Below the pieces are notes generated by a model, which saw only the letters and a list, made by a program, of their open reading frames with translations, was not told the origin of the DNA and did not search any database. Both the position numbers and the translations under genes were made by a program. From Weeksellaceae bacterium (GTDB taxonomy: Bacteria > Bacteroidota > Bacteroidia > Flavobacteriales > Weeksellaceae): a DNA stretch of 64,000 nucleotides. The stretch covers positions 930,001 to 994,000 of the forward strand of contig OX460916.1 in NCBI GenBank assembly GCA_949788275.1, read 5' to 3'. Positions 1 through 8,874 of the stretch are shown here, in pieces (the first letter of the stretch is position 1; the number at the start of each line of letters is the position of its first letter).

Positions 1-3000
1 ACCATGACGACCTATGCCATTAGTTTACTACCTTCTTTAGAGACTAGTTTTCCTGAAAGTAATGATCTGCAAGAGGTGGTTCTAACTGGATACCAAAAAA
101 TTGAAAAACGGAAGTTAACCGCTGCCGTCTCTACCTTAAAAATGGAAGATATTCAGCAGGTTGGTGTGGCTAGTGTCGATCAATTATTAAGTGGTCAAGT
201 TGCTGGTGTTGCTGTGTCTACGCAAACTGGTGCGCCAGGTGGTCCTGCGAAAATCCGTATTCGTGGTACGGCTTCGCTTTCAGGTCCTCAAGATCCATTA
301 TGGGTGATTGATGGTTTACCCTTGGAAGGGAATGATGTTCCTAATTTTAGCGATAAAGACAATATCGATCAATTGCAAAATTTTTCCATTGCGGGTTTAA
401 ACCCCGATGATATTGCTGATATCACTATTCTGAAAGACGCTGCTGCTACAGCTATATATGGTGCGCGTGCGGCCAATGGGGTAATTGCTATTACAACCAA
501 GCGTGGTAAAAAAGGCTCAATGGTGGTTAATTTTTCAGCCAATACGTTTGTCACAGCTCGTCCCGATTTCGATAAATTAAACTTATTGAATTCGTCTCAG
601 AAAGTCGATCTTGAATTAATGCTTGCTGGTCGTTCAGATTTAACTTACCGTACCGATAAAGGAGAAGTTATGCGTTTACTTAGCGGAGCTGGTGAACTAG
701 ATGCTTTTCGTGCCAATGGTTTCGGTGGTTTAAGTGCTGTTACCCAAAATAGCATTAATGCCTTACGTCAACATAATACAGATTGGGGGAAATTATTGTA
801 CCGTAATGCGATTAACAAGCAATATGGTTTAAGCCTTTCTGGTGGAAACGAACGTTCAGATTATTACTTCTCTTTGGGGTATTATGATGAGCAAGGAACA
901 ACCATTGGTACAAACTTTCAACGGTATAATCTAACCCTGAAGAACAATTATAAATTATCGGATAAATTCAATGTCGGTATCGCTATATTCGGAACACAAA
1001 GTGAAAAGAAATCTTTTGTATCCGATACCGATGCTTCAATTAACCCTTCGAATTATTCACGTAATGCCAATCCGTACTTAAATCCTTTAAATACCGATGG
1101 TTCTTACAATTACGATAAAGATATCGATGGCTATTCAGACCGTTATGTTCCTTATAATTACCTAGAAGAGCGTGAAAATACATCGTATGATTTAACCAAT
1201 CGCTCGTTAAAGGCGATTATGGATTTAGAATATGATGTCGCGAAAGGACTGAAATTAACATCTCAGTTAGGGATTCAATACGATAGCAATAAAACCGAGA
1301 AATTTGCTGATAAAGAAACGTACTTTACGCGTAAAATGCGAGAGGCTACGCGTTATTACCAAAATGGAAATTACCATTATTTCTTACCCGTAGGTGGAGT
1401 TATGCAAAACTGGGACAATGAATTTTTCCAATACAATTGGAAAGCTCAAGCGACCTATAGCACGACGATTAATTACCGCCACGAATTCGATTTAATGGCG
1501 GGTACTGAAATCCGTAAAACCGATAATAAAACCATTCATACCAAAGCTTTCGGTTTCGATAAGAATACGTTACAGTCTTCCCCTATCATTTTTCCAAATG
1601 GAGATCGTTCTTCAGAAAAAGAATACGAAGCGTACAAAAGACAACGAGTAGAAAATGCTTATACATCGCTATTTGCAACAGCTTCTTATACCTTAGATAA
1701 AAAATATACAGTTTTCGGAAGTGTGCGTTATGATGGATCCGATCTCTTTGGAGTAGATCCGAAGTATAAGTACTTACCACTTTGGGCTGTTTCTGGTTCT
1801 TGGTTAGTATCGAAAGAAGCATTTATGGACAATGTTGGTTTTGTTTCCAATTTACGTTTACGTGCTTCGTATGGTTTACAAGGAAATATCGATCGTAATA
1901 CCTCACCTTTCTTTGTCGGTGAATATAGACAAACTACCATTTTACCAGGTTCCAAAGAAGATGTAATTACGGTGATTTCTCCACCAAACGAGAAATTGCG
2001 TTGGGAGAAAACAACCAATACCAACTTTGGTTTCGATTTAGGTTTATTTAATAATCGAATCAGTATGACCATGGATTTCTACCACCGTAAAGGAACAGAT
2101 CTTCTTGGAATGCGCGAATTACCGCGCGAAAACGGTTTCGAATACACCATGATGAACTGGGCACAAGTAACGAACAAAGGTTTTGAATTTGCGATTACAA
2201 CACGTAATATCGATACCAAAAACTTTAAATGGTCAACCACCATTAATTTTGCTCAAAACAAGAGTAATCTAGATCGCGTTGAACAACGTGACCAAAGTTA
2301 TTTACCAACAGGTGTTGGCAAACCAGTAAACGGTGCATACGCCTTAAAAACAGCAGGAATTGACGCCGAAGGAAATCCACTTTTTTGGAAAGGAGGCGAA
2401 AAAGTAAGCGCCAAAGATTTCTTCGGACTATTTGATCCTTATGGTGATTTTATGCCAGGAATGTTGGCTGAATCAAAATTAACAGCCGCTGAAATTCGCG
2501 ATTTATTCACCTATGTAGGCGATAAAGACCCTAAATTTACCGGAGGTATTATCAATAATTTCAAAATTCATAATTTCGATTTAACCGTTTCTGCTGCTTT
2601 CAACTTAAAGCAAACCGTTATGCGTACACCTTCTTACCGAGGAATGGAATTCGATCCCGGAAGAAACTATTCAACCGATATTTTCCAAGCAGGACAAACC
2701 TTACCGGGTATTTCAAGCCCTTCGCCAGACAATGGTGATGGATGGATGGCAAACAAATGGTTTGCAGGAAATCGAGCAGATACCTACCGTTTATTAGATA
2801 TTTGGGCCAAGGAAATTAGTTATTTACGTATTAGTAGTATTCGTGTAGGCTATACGTTACCTGTTCACTTTGCACAAGGAACGGGTATTAAAAATGCTCG
2901 AATTAGCATGGAAGCGCGTAACCTATTTGTATTCAGCAATGGACACACCGGTTATTTCGACCCAGAAACCTACGGAAACATCTATGCACAGCCTATTACA

Positions 3001-3036
3001 AAGTCAATAACTTTGGGTGTTAATCTTACATTTTAA
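1..3036 (+). CDS. SusC/RagA-family TonB-dependent outer-membrane transporter (5' truncated)
   Basis: This is an outer-membrane nutrient importer energised by TonB that works with the SusD lipoprotein encoded next. The reading frame is open from base 1. The first visible residues look like the end of the N-terminal carboxypeptidase-regulatory domain and no signal peptide is present, so the gene begins left of the window and the ATG at 4 is internal. Residues about 25-165 are the plug: EVVLTGYQKIEKR, a variant of the usual DEVVVVGYG signature, then KIRIRGTASLSG, LWVIDGLPL and DAAATAIYGARAANGVI. The remainder is a beta-barrel rich in alternating aromatic strands that ends in a terminal phenylalanine (GVNLTF). 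The substrate cannot be told from sequence. It ends 11 bases before susD, so the two are co-transcribed. Confidence 0.95.
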   Translation, partial: TMTTYAISLLPSLETSFPESNDLQEVVLTGYQKIEKRKLTAAVSTLKMEDIQQVGVASVDQLLSGQVAGVAVSTQTGAPGGPAKIRIRGTASLSGPQDPLWVIDGLPLEGNDVPNFSDKDNIDQLQNFSIAGLNPDDIADITILKDAAATAIYGARAANGVIAITTKRGKKGSMVVNFSANTFVTARPDFDKLNLLNSSQKVDLELMLAGRSDLTYRTDKGEVMRLLSGAGELDAFRANGFGGLSAVTQNSINALRQHNTDWGKLLYRNAINKQYGLSLSGGNERSDYYFSLGYYDEQGTTIGTNFQRYNLTLKNNYKLSDKFNVGIAIFGTQSEKKSFVSDTDASINPSNYSRNANPYLNPLNTDGSYNYDKDIDGYSDRYVPYNYLEERENTSYDLTNRSLKAIMDLEYDVAKGLKLTSQLGIQYDSNKTEKFADKETYFTRKMREATRYYQNGNYHYFLPVGGVMQNWDNEFFQYNWKAQATYSTTINYRHEFDLMAGTEIRKTDNKTIHTKAFGFDKNTLQSSPIIFPNGDRSSEKEYEAYKRQRVENAYTSLFATASYTLDKKYTVFGSVRYDGSDLFGVDPKYKYLPLWAVSGSWLVSKEAFMDNVGFVSNLRLRASYGLQGNIDRNTSPFFVGEYRQTTILPGSKEDVITVISPPNEKLRWEKTTNTNFGFDLGLFNNRISMTMDFYHRKGTDLLGMRELPRENGFEYTMMNWAQVTNKGFEFAITTRNIDTKNFKWSTTINFAQNKSNLDRVEQRDQSYLPTGVGKPVNGAYALKTAGIDAEGNPLFWKGGEKVSAKDFFGLFDPYGDFMPGMLAESKLTAAEIRDLFTYVGDKDPKFTGGIINNFKIHNFDLTVSAAFNLKQTVMRTPSYRGMEFDPGRNYSTDIFQAGQTLPGISSPSPDNGDGWMANKWFAGNRADTYRLLDIWAKEISYLRISSIRVGYTLPVHFAQGTGIKNARISMEARNLFVFSNGHTGYFDPETYGNIYAQPITKSITLGVNLTF

Positions 3037-3047
3037 CAAGAATCAGC

Positions 3048-4367
3048 ATGAAAAAAATAATCTATTTTATAGGCCTTGTCGCTATTAGTCTTCAAACCAT
3101 TAGTTGTGACGATTTTCTAGACATTGAACCAGAGGGAAAAGTAATTCCTAAAACGGTTGAAGATTACCGTAAAGTAATCACTTCTGCCTACTCTAAATAC
3201 CCAACACATAAATCGTTAACCTCACTTCGTACAGACGAATTGGGGGTTTCGCCAGAATCAAATGATTATGTGTCTTACCGTGAATTGTTCATGTGGAAAG
3301 ACAGTGGCTTAGATCCGGTTTCAAACGAATATCCTTGGTTAAGTTTCTACAATGTTATTTTTTACACCAATCAAATTATTAATGAAGGGGTAAAGACAAT
3401 GGCCAACTCTCCTCAGAAAGATCAAATCCTTGCCGAAGCACATGCTCTAAGGGCTTATGCTTATTTCGATTTGGTGAATCTATTTGGAAAACCATACAAC
3501 AAAGCTACTTCATCAGTCGATAAAGGAGTTCCCTTAAACTTAAGTGTCGATTTAGAGCAAGTTTTGGCAGCATCAACGGTAGAAGAAATCTACCAACAAG
3601 TCCACAAGGATTTAGCTGCATCAAAGAAACTAATGACGGTTGAAAAACAGATAGAAGGCATCAATTACCGTTTTTCTAAAGTCGCTTTAGCTGCTTTTGA
3701 ATCTCGCGTTTTCTTATACCAAAACAACTGGACAGAAGCTTTAAAAAGCGCAAATACTGCTTTAAGCATCAAAAATCAATTGGTTAATTTAAATGCATCG
3801 AAAATTTTACCTAACCACTATACATCGGTAGAGTCTATTATGGCGTTAGAGATGACCTTTGATAGCCCTATTAAAAATTTGGGCTTTATCTCAGACGAGC
3901 TATTCAACGCTTACCACCCAACAGGTGATTTACGCTTCCCTCTATACTTTGAGAAAAAAGGGAGCGAGTACAAAATAATCAAAGGCGGTGCGAGTGAATT
4001 TAAAGTTTCATTCAGAGTGGCTGAATTATACTTTATTAAAGCCGAATCGTTATTAAAAACAGAACAATTAGAACAAGCCAAAGAAACGCTAAAGCAGGTT
4101 CTAATCAATCGCTATACCGCAGAAACGTACACACCATTGGCGGCATCACTTGATGCGATGAACAAAGACCAAATGATGTCGTTTATTTTAGACGAGCGTT
4201 TCCGCGAATTCGCACTGGAAGGTCAACGTTGGTTCGACCTGAGACGTGCGCATCAAAAGAGAATTATTCATGTATTAGACGGAAAAGAATATACCCTAAT
4301 CGAAAACGACCCAAGGTACACCATTTCAATTCCAGACAACGCAAAGCAAAATAATCCTTATTTATAA
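3048..4367 (+). CDS. SusD/RagB-family nutrient-binding outer-membrane lipoprotein
   Basis: This is the surface lipoprotein that caps a SusC barrel and captures substrate. It starts with a lipoprotein signal (MKKIIYFIGLVAISLQTISC) with the lipidated Cys at residue 20, followed by DDFLDIEPEGK, the typical SusD mature N-terminus. TPR-like helices follow (AEAHALRAYAYFDLVNLFG) and the C-terminal signature LDERFREFALEGQRWFDLRR is present. At 439 residues it is at the short end for the family. It follows susC by 11 bases and is closed by a strong terminator. No glycoside hydrolase or protease lies beside the pair in this window, so the substrate class is open. Confidence 0.95.
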   Translation: MKKIIYFIGLVAISLQTISCDDFLDIEPEGKVIPKTVEDYRKVITSAYSKYPTHKSLTSLRTDELGVSPESNDYVSYRELFMWKDSGLDPVSNEYPWLSFYNVIFYTNQIINEGVKTMANSPQKDQILAEAHALRAYAYFDLVNLFGKPYNKATSSVDKGVPLNLSVDLEQVLAASTVEEIYQQVHKDLAASKKLMTVEKQIEGINYRFSKVALAAFESRVFLYQNNWTEALKSANTALSIKNQLVNLNASKILPNHYTSVESIMALEMTFDSPIKNLGFISDELFNAYHPTGDLRFPLYFEKKGSEYKIIKGGASEFKVSFRVAELYFIKAESLLKTEQLEQAKETLKQVLINRYTAETYTPLAASLDAMNKDQMMSFILDERFREFALEGQRWFDLRRAHQKRIIHVLDGKEYTLIENDPRYTISIPDNAKQNNPYL

Positions 4368-4377
4368 CATTTTTTTA

Positions 4378-4412
4378 CCGCCTAAGATTTATTTCTTAGG
4401 CGGTTTTTTTTT
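4378..4412 (+). terminator. Rho-independent terminator of the susCD unit
   Basis: A perfect 10-bp stem (CCGCCTAAGA at 4378-4387, TCTTAGGCGG at 4394-4403) with a 6-base AT-rich loop is followed by nine T residues. It lies 10 bases after the susD stop and ends 18 bases before the response-regulator start, so the latter must have its own weak promoter or rely on read-through. Confidence 0.92.
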
Positions 4413-4430
4413 GTATTTTTACCAAAAAAA

Positions 4431-5195
4431 ATGAAGATTGCGATAGTAGAAGATGAGCTTTTAGCTTCCACCTACCTCAAAACACTCCTAGAAAAGCAAA
4501 CGGTGATTTCTGTCAACGAAATCTATACACTTCGTTCGGTTCAGCAATCCGTTGCATTCTTCAAAGAAAACAAGGTCGATTTAATCTTTATGGACATTCA
4601 TTTAGGCGATGGAAAAAGCCTAGAAATCTTCAAAGAAGTAGAAATTTTTACCCCCATCATTTTTATTACGGCTTACGATTCTTACGCCATTCAGGTTTTC
4701 AAACAATTTACCATCGATTATATTCTAAAACCTTTCGAGGAAGAAGAATTTATTCAAGCTCTTCATAAATACAATCAGATCCGCGAGAGCTACGATATCA
4801 CACCAACGCTGCAATCCTTAGCAACCGTAGAAAATAATCAACCCGCTACGCTTAAAAATCGTTTCTTAGTCTATAATGGGCATAAGTTACGTTCCATAGA
4901 ACAACACGATGTCGCTTATTTCCTAGCCTCGGGTAAACACCTCTTTCTACATACAACCGATGGAAATAGCTTTATTTACGACGATACCATCAAAGACATC
5001 ATTCATAAACTCGATGGCAAAATATTCTTTAAAATTAACCGCAAGTTCGTTGTGCATATAAACGCCATTGCCGAAATCATTAAACATTCCAGTCAACGCA
5101 TCGAAATTATTCTTGCACCACATCCAGAAGGAGAAAGTCCTATATTAATCAGTAAAGCGCAATTGGCCGATTGGAAGCTATGGTTAAATACCTAA
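4431..5195 (+). CDS. LytTR-family response regulator (orphan)
   Basis: This is a two-component response regulator that would bind DNA directly. The receiver domain (about 1-120) has acidic residues at 7-9 (VEDE), phospho-acceptor Asp55 (LIFMDIHLGDG), the switch Thr/Ser (IFITAYDS) and the conserved Lys (DYILKPFE). A LytTR domain follows at about 150-250 (RFLVYNGHKLRSI, VAYFLASGKHLFL, FFKINRKFVVHINAI). LytTR regulators in this phylum usually sit beside a LytS-like histidine kinase. None is visible within several kb, so the partner kinase is elsewhere or the protein is kinase-independent. It follows susCD on the same strand but is separated by a strong terminator. No clear Shine-Dalgarno site precedes the ATG. 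Confidence 0.93.
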   Translation: MKIAIVEDELLASTYLKTLLEKQTVISVNEIYTLRSVQQSVAFFKENKVDLIFMDIHLGDGKSLEIFKEVEIFTPIIFITAYDSYAIQVFKQFTIDYILKPFEEEEFIQALHKYNQIRESYDITPTLQSLATVENNQPATLKNRFLVYNGHKLRSIEQHDVAYFLASGKHLFLHTTDGNSFIYDDTIKDIIHKLDGKIFFKINRKFVVHINAIAEIIKHSSQRIEIILAPHPEGESPILISKAQLADWKLWLNT

Positions 5196-5222
5196 AAACG
5201 GTTTTTATAACGCTTTTTCACT

Positions 5223-5349
5223 TTGGGCGCCCCTTCGACTTGGTGTTTTGATCAACACCAAGTCGAAGGTCGGGCTTTCCGCACTCGCTTTTTGGTGTCG
5301 CTTCGCTCTGCCAAAAAGCTCAAACAAATGCTTCAATCCCTCGCGCAAA
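5223..5349 (-). repeat. Two-hairpin intergenic element, copy A
   Basis: This copy reads in reverse: it begins with TTGGGCG and ends with CAATCCCTCGCGCAAA. It has a long variable hairpin (CCTTCGACTTGGTGTT pairing with AACACCAAGTCGAAGG), the conserved GGGCTTTCCGCACTCG core, and a second hairpin (CTTTTTGG/CCAAAAAG). It lies just downstream of the LytTR regulator. The open frame crossing it (5248-5484) is an artefact. Confidence 0.85.
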
Positions 5350-5467
5350 TCCGTTTTTAATTTAGAACACAGGAAAGGAATTTCCGAAGATCATAGGAGA
5401 ATTTTCAGTTCGTATAGTCCGATGTTTTTAGCGGTCATTCCCCCGTTCAAATTGTTCTGTTTTAAGA

Positions 5468-5475
5468 TAAATTTG
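5468..5475 (+). promoter_or_regulatory. Candidate -7 box (TAAATTTG) for the OmpA-family lipoprotein gene
   Basis: An exact match to the Bacteroidota -7 consensus TAnnTTTG lies about 60 bases upstream of the 5535 start. No well-spaced TTG -33 element is seen (a TTG at 5452 is only 13 bases away), so the call is tentative. Confidence 0.4.
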
Positions 5476-5534
5476 TTAAAATAAAAGATTTATAGCCCAT
5501 ATTTTTTTACATTTATTTCAAATTAACAAAAAAG

Positions 5535-6545
5535 ATGAAAAGAGCAATTAGTTTATTAGGCATCGGAATACTCTTATTTTCATGTAATTCCTCAACCAAG
5601 GACCCCAAGAATGAAGAAGTGGTAAACCATGATACCACCGTCGATTCGATCGATCAACCAGCCGCTAAGGATACCCGCTTTGCGATAGAAGACATTCCTT
5701 ATTCCGATGCTGATTTAGGAGAATTCCCTTTTTTCTCGGCTCCCGAAGGCGCGACATACATTAACAATGTAAAAGTAAAAGCATTCGATTTTATTGTTTT
5801 TGTTACACCCAATGCTATTTTTGAAGTTGAGGGGAAGACTTTTCGCGCTTGGGTGCATGAAGATCGGGACCAAAAAGTGGATATATCGGGGCGTTATTTA
5901 TTCAAAAGCTATCACGATGCCATTCTAAAAGCCGGTGGAGTTCAGGTTTTTGAGGGCGTTTTAGAAAACGACCGTTTAAATCGTTACAATACGCTATGTA
6001 CCTATGCAGGTTCCGATGGAACGTTCACGCCTACAGGCGATCAGCAAATAGCGACCTATGTTATTCGCCGCAAAGAGGGGAATATTTACATTGCACTCGA
6101 AAAGAAAGATTTTCCTTCGACGTCCATTCAAATCGTTCAGGAAAAACCTTTTCAACAAACCATTACTAAAATAACTTCAAAGGATATTGTCAACGATTTG
6201 AACGAAAAAGGTAAATCGATTCTATATATTAATTTCGACGTTGATCAATCAACCATTACCTCTGAAGGGAAAGAAGTCGTAAATCAAATTTCTGAAGCTT
6301 TAAAACAGGATACTTCGTTAAAAATTGCCATTGAAGGACATACCGATAATACAGGAAATAGTGCCCATAATAAAAACCTTTCCAATAACCGTGCGAATGC
6401 GGTTATGCAAGTATTAACGGCAAGTGGAATCGATAAAAACAGATTAACAGCAAAGGGATTAGGTGCAGACAACCCCTTGTTAGCGAATGATTCCGAAGAG
6501 AATAAGGCGAAGAACCGACGAGTAGAACTAATTAAAGTTCAGTAA
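5535..6545 (+). CDS. OmpA-family outer-membrane lipoprotein, peptidoglycan-associated
   Basis: This lipoprotein should tether the outer membrane to peptidoglycan. The signal ISLLGIGILLFSC gives a lipidated Cys near residue 17, followed by a low-complexity linker and a roughly 170-residue N-terminal domain I do not recognise. Residues about 229-335 form a classic OmpA C-terminal domain (YINFDVDQSTI, IEGHTDNTGN, NLSNNRANAVMQVL, NRRVELIK) including the Asp and Arg that bind diaminopimelate. It is transcribed alone from a probable TAAATTTG promoter, and a copy of the intergenic repeat lies behind it, facing the convergent helicase gene. Confidence 0.92.
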   Translation: MKRAISLLGIGILLFSCNSSTKDPKNEEVVNHDTTVDSIDQPAAKDTRFAIEDIPYSDADLGEFPFFSAPEGATYINNVKVKAFDFIVFVTPNAIFEVEGKTFRAWVHEDRDQKVDISGRYLFKSYHDAILKAGGVQVFEGVLENDRLNRYNTLCTYAGSDGTFTPTGDQQIATYVIRRKEGNIYIALEKKDFPSTSIQIVQEKPFQQTITKITSKDIVNDLNEKGKSILYINFDVDQSTITSEGKEVVNQISEALKQDTSLKIAIEGHTDNTGNSAHNKNLSNNRANAVMQVLTASGIDKNRLTAKGLGADNPLLANDSEENKAKNRRVELIKVQ

Positions 6546-6617
6546 TGTCCTTTGGCTAATAGTCGGATCTATTTTCCTAAAAGGCCTCTATTTTCAAATT
6601 ACCATATAAAGGATGTC

Positions 6618-6725
6618 GCGTTAGGGATAGGAACGGCATCCTTTGCGCCAATAGATTTTTTCAAAAAAGCCTTTATTGCCTGCGCAAAGATACAGTGGAT
6701 AGCCCGCCCGAAGGGAACGCCCAAA
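6618..6725 (+). repeat. Two-hairpin intergenic element, copy B
   Basis: Forward copy between the convergent OmpA-lipoprotein and helicase genes. It begins GCGTTAGGGATAG and ends CGCCCAAA. Hairpin 1 pairs TTTGCGC plus CAATA with TATTG plus GCGCAAA across a T/A-rich loop. The conserved GGATAGCCCG core follows, then a short second hairpin (CCCG/AAGGG). Confidence 0.85.
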
Positions 6726-6756
6726 TAATCAAGTGTTTTTTTTAAAAAAAACAGCA

Positions 6757-6784
6757 CAAAAAAAGGAACTTTTTAAAAGTTCCT
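6757..6784 (-). terminator. Rho-independent terminator of the DEAD-box helicase gene
   Basis: Read on the minus strand, the perfect inverted repeat AGGAACTTTT/AAAAGTTCCT (6764-6784) is followed by a run of T residues (A-run 6757-6764 on the plus strand), about 25 bases after the helicase stop. Confidence 0.88.
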
Positions 6785-6808
6785 TGTCTTATATTAGGGG
6801 GATGTTTA

Positions 6809-7957
6809 TTAAAATCCGTGTAGATCGATATGATCTGTAGCAATCATTTCAACGCGTCGGCCCATTTTCTTTTGTATAATTTTAAAGTGGTGTTCGTCTT
6901 CCTCGGTAATCAAAGAAATGGCTTTTCCTTGTTCGTTGGCACGTCCTGTTCGCCCTATACGGTGAACATAGTCTAAAGGTGAACGGGGCAATTCGTAATT
7001 GATTACATAGGGTAAGGCTTCAATATGAATACCACGACCAATTAAATCGGTTGCAATAAGGACTTCGGTATCACCCAATTTAAAATCTTCTAGGTTGTCC
7101 ATACGGGCACCTTGAGATTTCTTTCCATGAATGGCTAAGGCTTGAATACCGTTTTTCTTTAATTTTTCGACCAAATTTTCGGCTGTTCGTGTTGATGAGA
7201 CAAAAATTAATACAGGCGATATGTTTTCTTCCTTGATTAAATAGCGTAAAAATGGTCCTTTATTTTCGGCAGAAACCCAGTAAGCAACTTGCTCAATCGA
7301 TTCTAAGTTGTTGGTTTCTTCTTCGGTTTTTACCTCGATAATTTCAGGGTTAATCCCCAATGTTTTCTTAATCTGCTCAACTTTTTCGTTTAAGGTTGCC
7401 GAAAATAGAATGGTTTGCTTTTTGGCAGGAACCATGGCTAGAATTTGATTCATCTCTTCTTCAAATCCCAATTGGAACATTTTATCGGCTTCGTCAATAA
7501 TTAAATACTCAAGGGCTTTAATCGATAAGGCTTTTTGCTCGATAAGGTCTAATAAACGACCCGGTGTTGCAATTAAAATTTCGGTACCATACATGTTTTT
7601 CATCTGCGGATTAATAGACACACCACCATAAACAGCCATACTTTGTACGGGACGTCTTAAGGCCGATTGTAAATCTTGGTAGGTTTGTTCTATCTGTACT
7701 GCTAACTCACGGGTAGGCACTAAAACCAAGGCTTTAATGTCTCGGCTTTTTTCATAATTGTGGTGTTGAATCTTTTGCAACAAAGGCGCTACAAAACAAA
7801 GTGTTTTTCCAGAACCGGTTTTCGCGATTCCCATCACATCTTTTCCTTTCAGAATAGGAGGGATGGCCTGTGTTTGAATTTCAAAAGGTTTTAGTAACCC
7901 TAAATTATGAATAGCTTTGGTGAGATGAGATGATAATCCTAACGATTGAAATGACAT
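6809..7957 (-). CDS. DEAD-box ATP-dependent RNA helicase, RhlE-like
   Basis: This cytoplasmic RNA helicase unwinds short duplexes in ribosome assembly or RNA decay. All core motifs are visible in order: Q motif (PFEIQTQAI), motif I AKTGSGKT, Ia PTRELA, GG, Ib TPGRLLD, II DEAD (IIDEADKM), III SAT, IV LIFVSSTRT, V ATDLIGRGI and VI HRIGRTGR. At 382 residues it is a minimal helicase with almost no C-terminal extension. That fits the compact RhlE-type enzymes of this phylum rather than DeaD/CsdA, which carry an RNA-binding tail. It is a single gene with its own terminator and a TAnnTTTG box just upstream. Confidence 0.95.
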   Translation of the reverse strand: MSFQSLGLSSHLTKAIHNLGLLKPFEIQTQAIPPILKGKDVMGIAKTGSGKTLCFVAPLLQKIQHHNYEKSRDIKALVLVPTRELAVQIEQTYQDLQSALRRPVQSMAVYGGVSINPQMKNMYGTEILIATPGRLLDLIEQKALSIKALEYLIIDEADKMFQLGFEEEMNQILAMVPAKKQTILFSATLNEKVEQIKKTLGINPEIIEVKTEEETNNLESIEQVAYWVSAENKGPFLRYLIKEENISPVLIFVSSTRTAENLVEKLKKNGIQALAIHGKKSQGARMDNLEDFKLGDTEVLIATDLIGRGIHIEALPYVINYELPRSPLDYVHRIGRTGRANEQGKAISLITEEDEHHFKIIQKKMGRRVEMIATDHIDLHGF

Positions 7958-7973
7958 AAATTGATTTAAAAGG

Positions 7974-7981
7974 CAAAGGTA
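7974..7981 (-). promoter_or_regulatory. Candidate -7 box (TACCTTTG) for the DEAD-box helicase
   Basis: On the minus strand TACCTTTG matches TAnnTTTG exactly and lies 16 bases before the ATG, giving a very short leader. The -33 element is weak. Confidence 0.45.
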
Positions 7982-8167
7982 ATCTTTTAAGATGGATTGA
8001 TAAACGTTCAGGTCGCAACAATCGCATTAAATCCCAAATTTATTTGTTTTATAGAAAGACGAGCTTTTTTAGAAGGAGATTAATTTTAGAATGAGTTCAC
8101 ATTCATCTTAAAGAAGAATGTTGTAACTTGGTAAGACTAACCATTCAACGAATAAAAAAAACTATTG

Positions 8168-8779
8168 ATGAAAAAAATCTATGCTTTTAGCTTATTTATG
8201 CTCTTTACGGCGACACACGCCCAGGTGGTTAAATTGTCGTCGGGTTTAATGTACTCCAATGTGAAAATTAACGACATGGATCTAGGGAGTTCTAAATTGA
8301 GTACAGCGCCTATTTTACTGGGGGTTGATTATTTTGAGCAAACGAATTATTACTTGTCCAGTGAAGTAGGTTACTTAAAAATAGGGAATAAAGGGGTTGC
8401 CACAATGGCTGAAATAGACCCGAATGGAAATGTTCGTGATGGTGATCTTCAGAAAGAAACCTTCGACATGATTCATCTAAACACCACCATTCGGTATAAA
8501 TTAAATTTTCAAACCAATGCGCATGCTTTTATTGGAGCAGGGCCTAGTATGAATATACTCACCAACCGTGATTTTAAAGACGAAGTTTACAAAGACATAG
8601 CTGAAATGCCAAAGATCTTGATGGGCGTTAAAACGGAGATTGGTTTTTCCTATGAAATCGATCGTTTCCGAGCTTCGCTGAGTGGTGTATATCTTCCCCG
8701 TTTTAAACAGCGAAATGATTTAATTAAATATGGTTTTGATGGTATTTCAACCATGGTTTCTTTAGGGTATCGCTTATAA
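8168..8779 (+). CDS. Predicted outer-membrane beta-barrel protein (OMP_b-brl/porin-like)
   Basis: The product is a small exported protein of about 203 residues. A signal peptide (MKKIYAFSLFMLFTATHAQ) leads into alternating hydrophobic/polar segments (YYLSSEVGYLKIG, NAHAFIGAGPSMNIL, FRASLSGVYLPRF) and a final strand ending STMVSLGYRL, as in eight-stranded porin-like barrels of Bacteroidota. The start is placed at the ATG at 8168 rather than the TTG one codon earlier, because the ATG gives a standard signal peptide. No function beyond an outer-membrane location can be given. Confidence 0.8.
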   Translation: MKKIYAFSLFMLFTATHAQVVKLSSGLMYSNVKINDMDLGSSKLSTAPILLGVDYFEQTNYYLSSEVGYLKIGNKGVATMAEIDPNGNVRDGDLQKETFDMIHLNTTIRYKLNFQTNAHAFIGAGPSMNILTNRDFKDEVYKDIAEMPKILMGVKTEIGFSYEIDRFRASLSGVYLPRFKQRNDLIKYGFDGISTMVSLGYRL

Positions 8780-8874
8780 GCTTGTAATGGTTCAAGGTGC
8801 TGAAAATTAAGGCATTGTTTCATTTGTTTTTCATTCAAAGTACGTACCTTGTGTAAGAATCAACTCGACCTACG

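Noticed and set aside
3048-5195. LytTR regulator as part of the susCD operon
   Set aside because: A strong terminator (4378-4412) separates them, so co-transcription is unlikely.
5248-5484. 78-residue plus-strand open frame
   Set aside because: It starts inside repeat copy A, and its translation follows the repeat and the AT-rich promoter region; no signal, family or start context.
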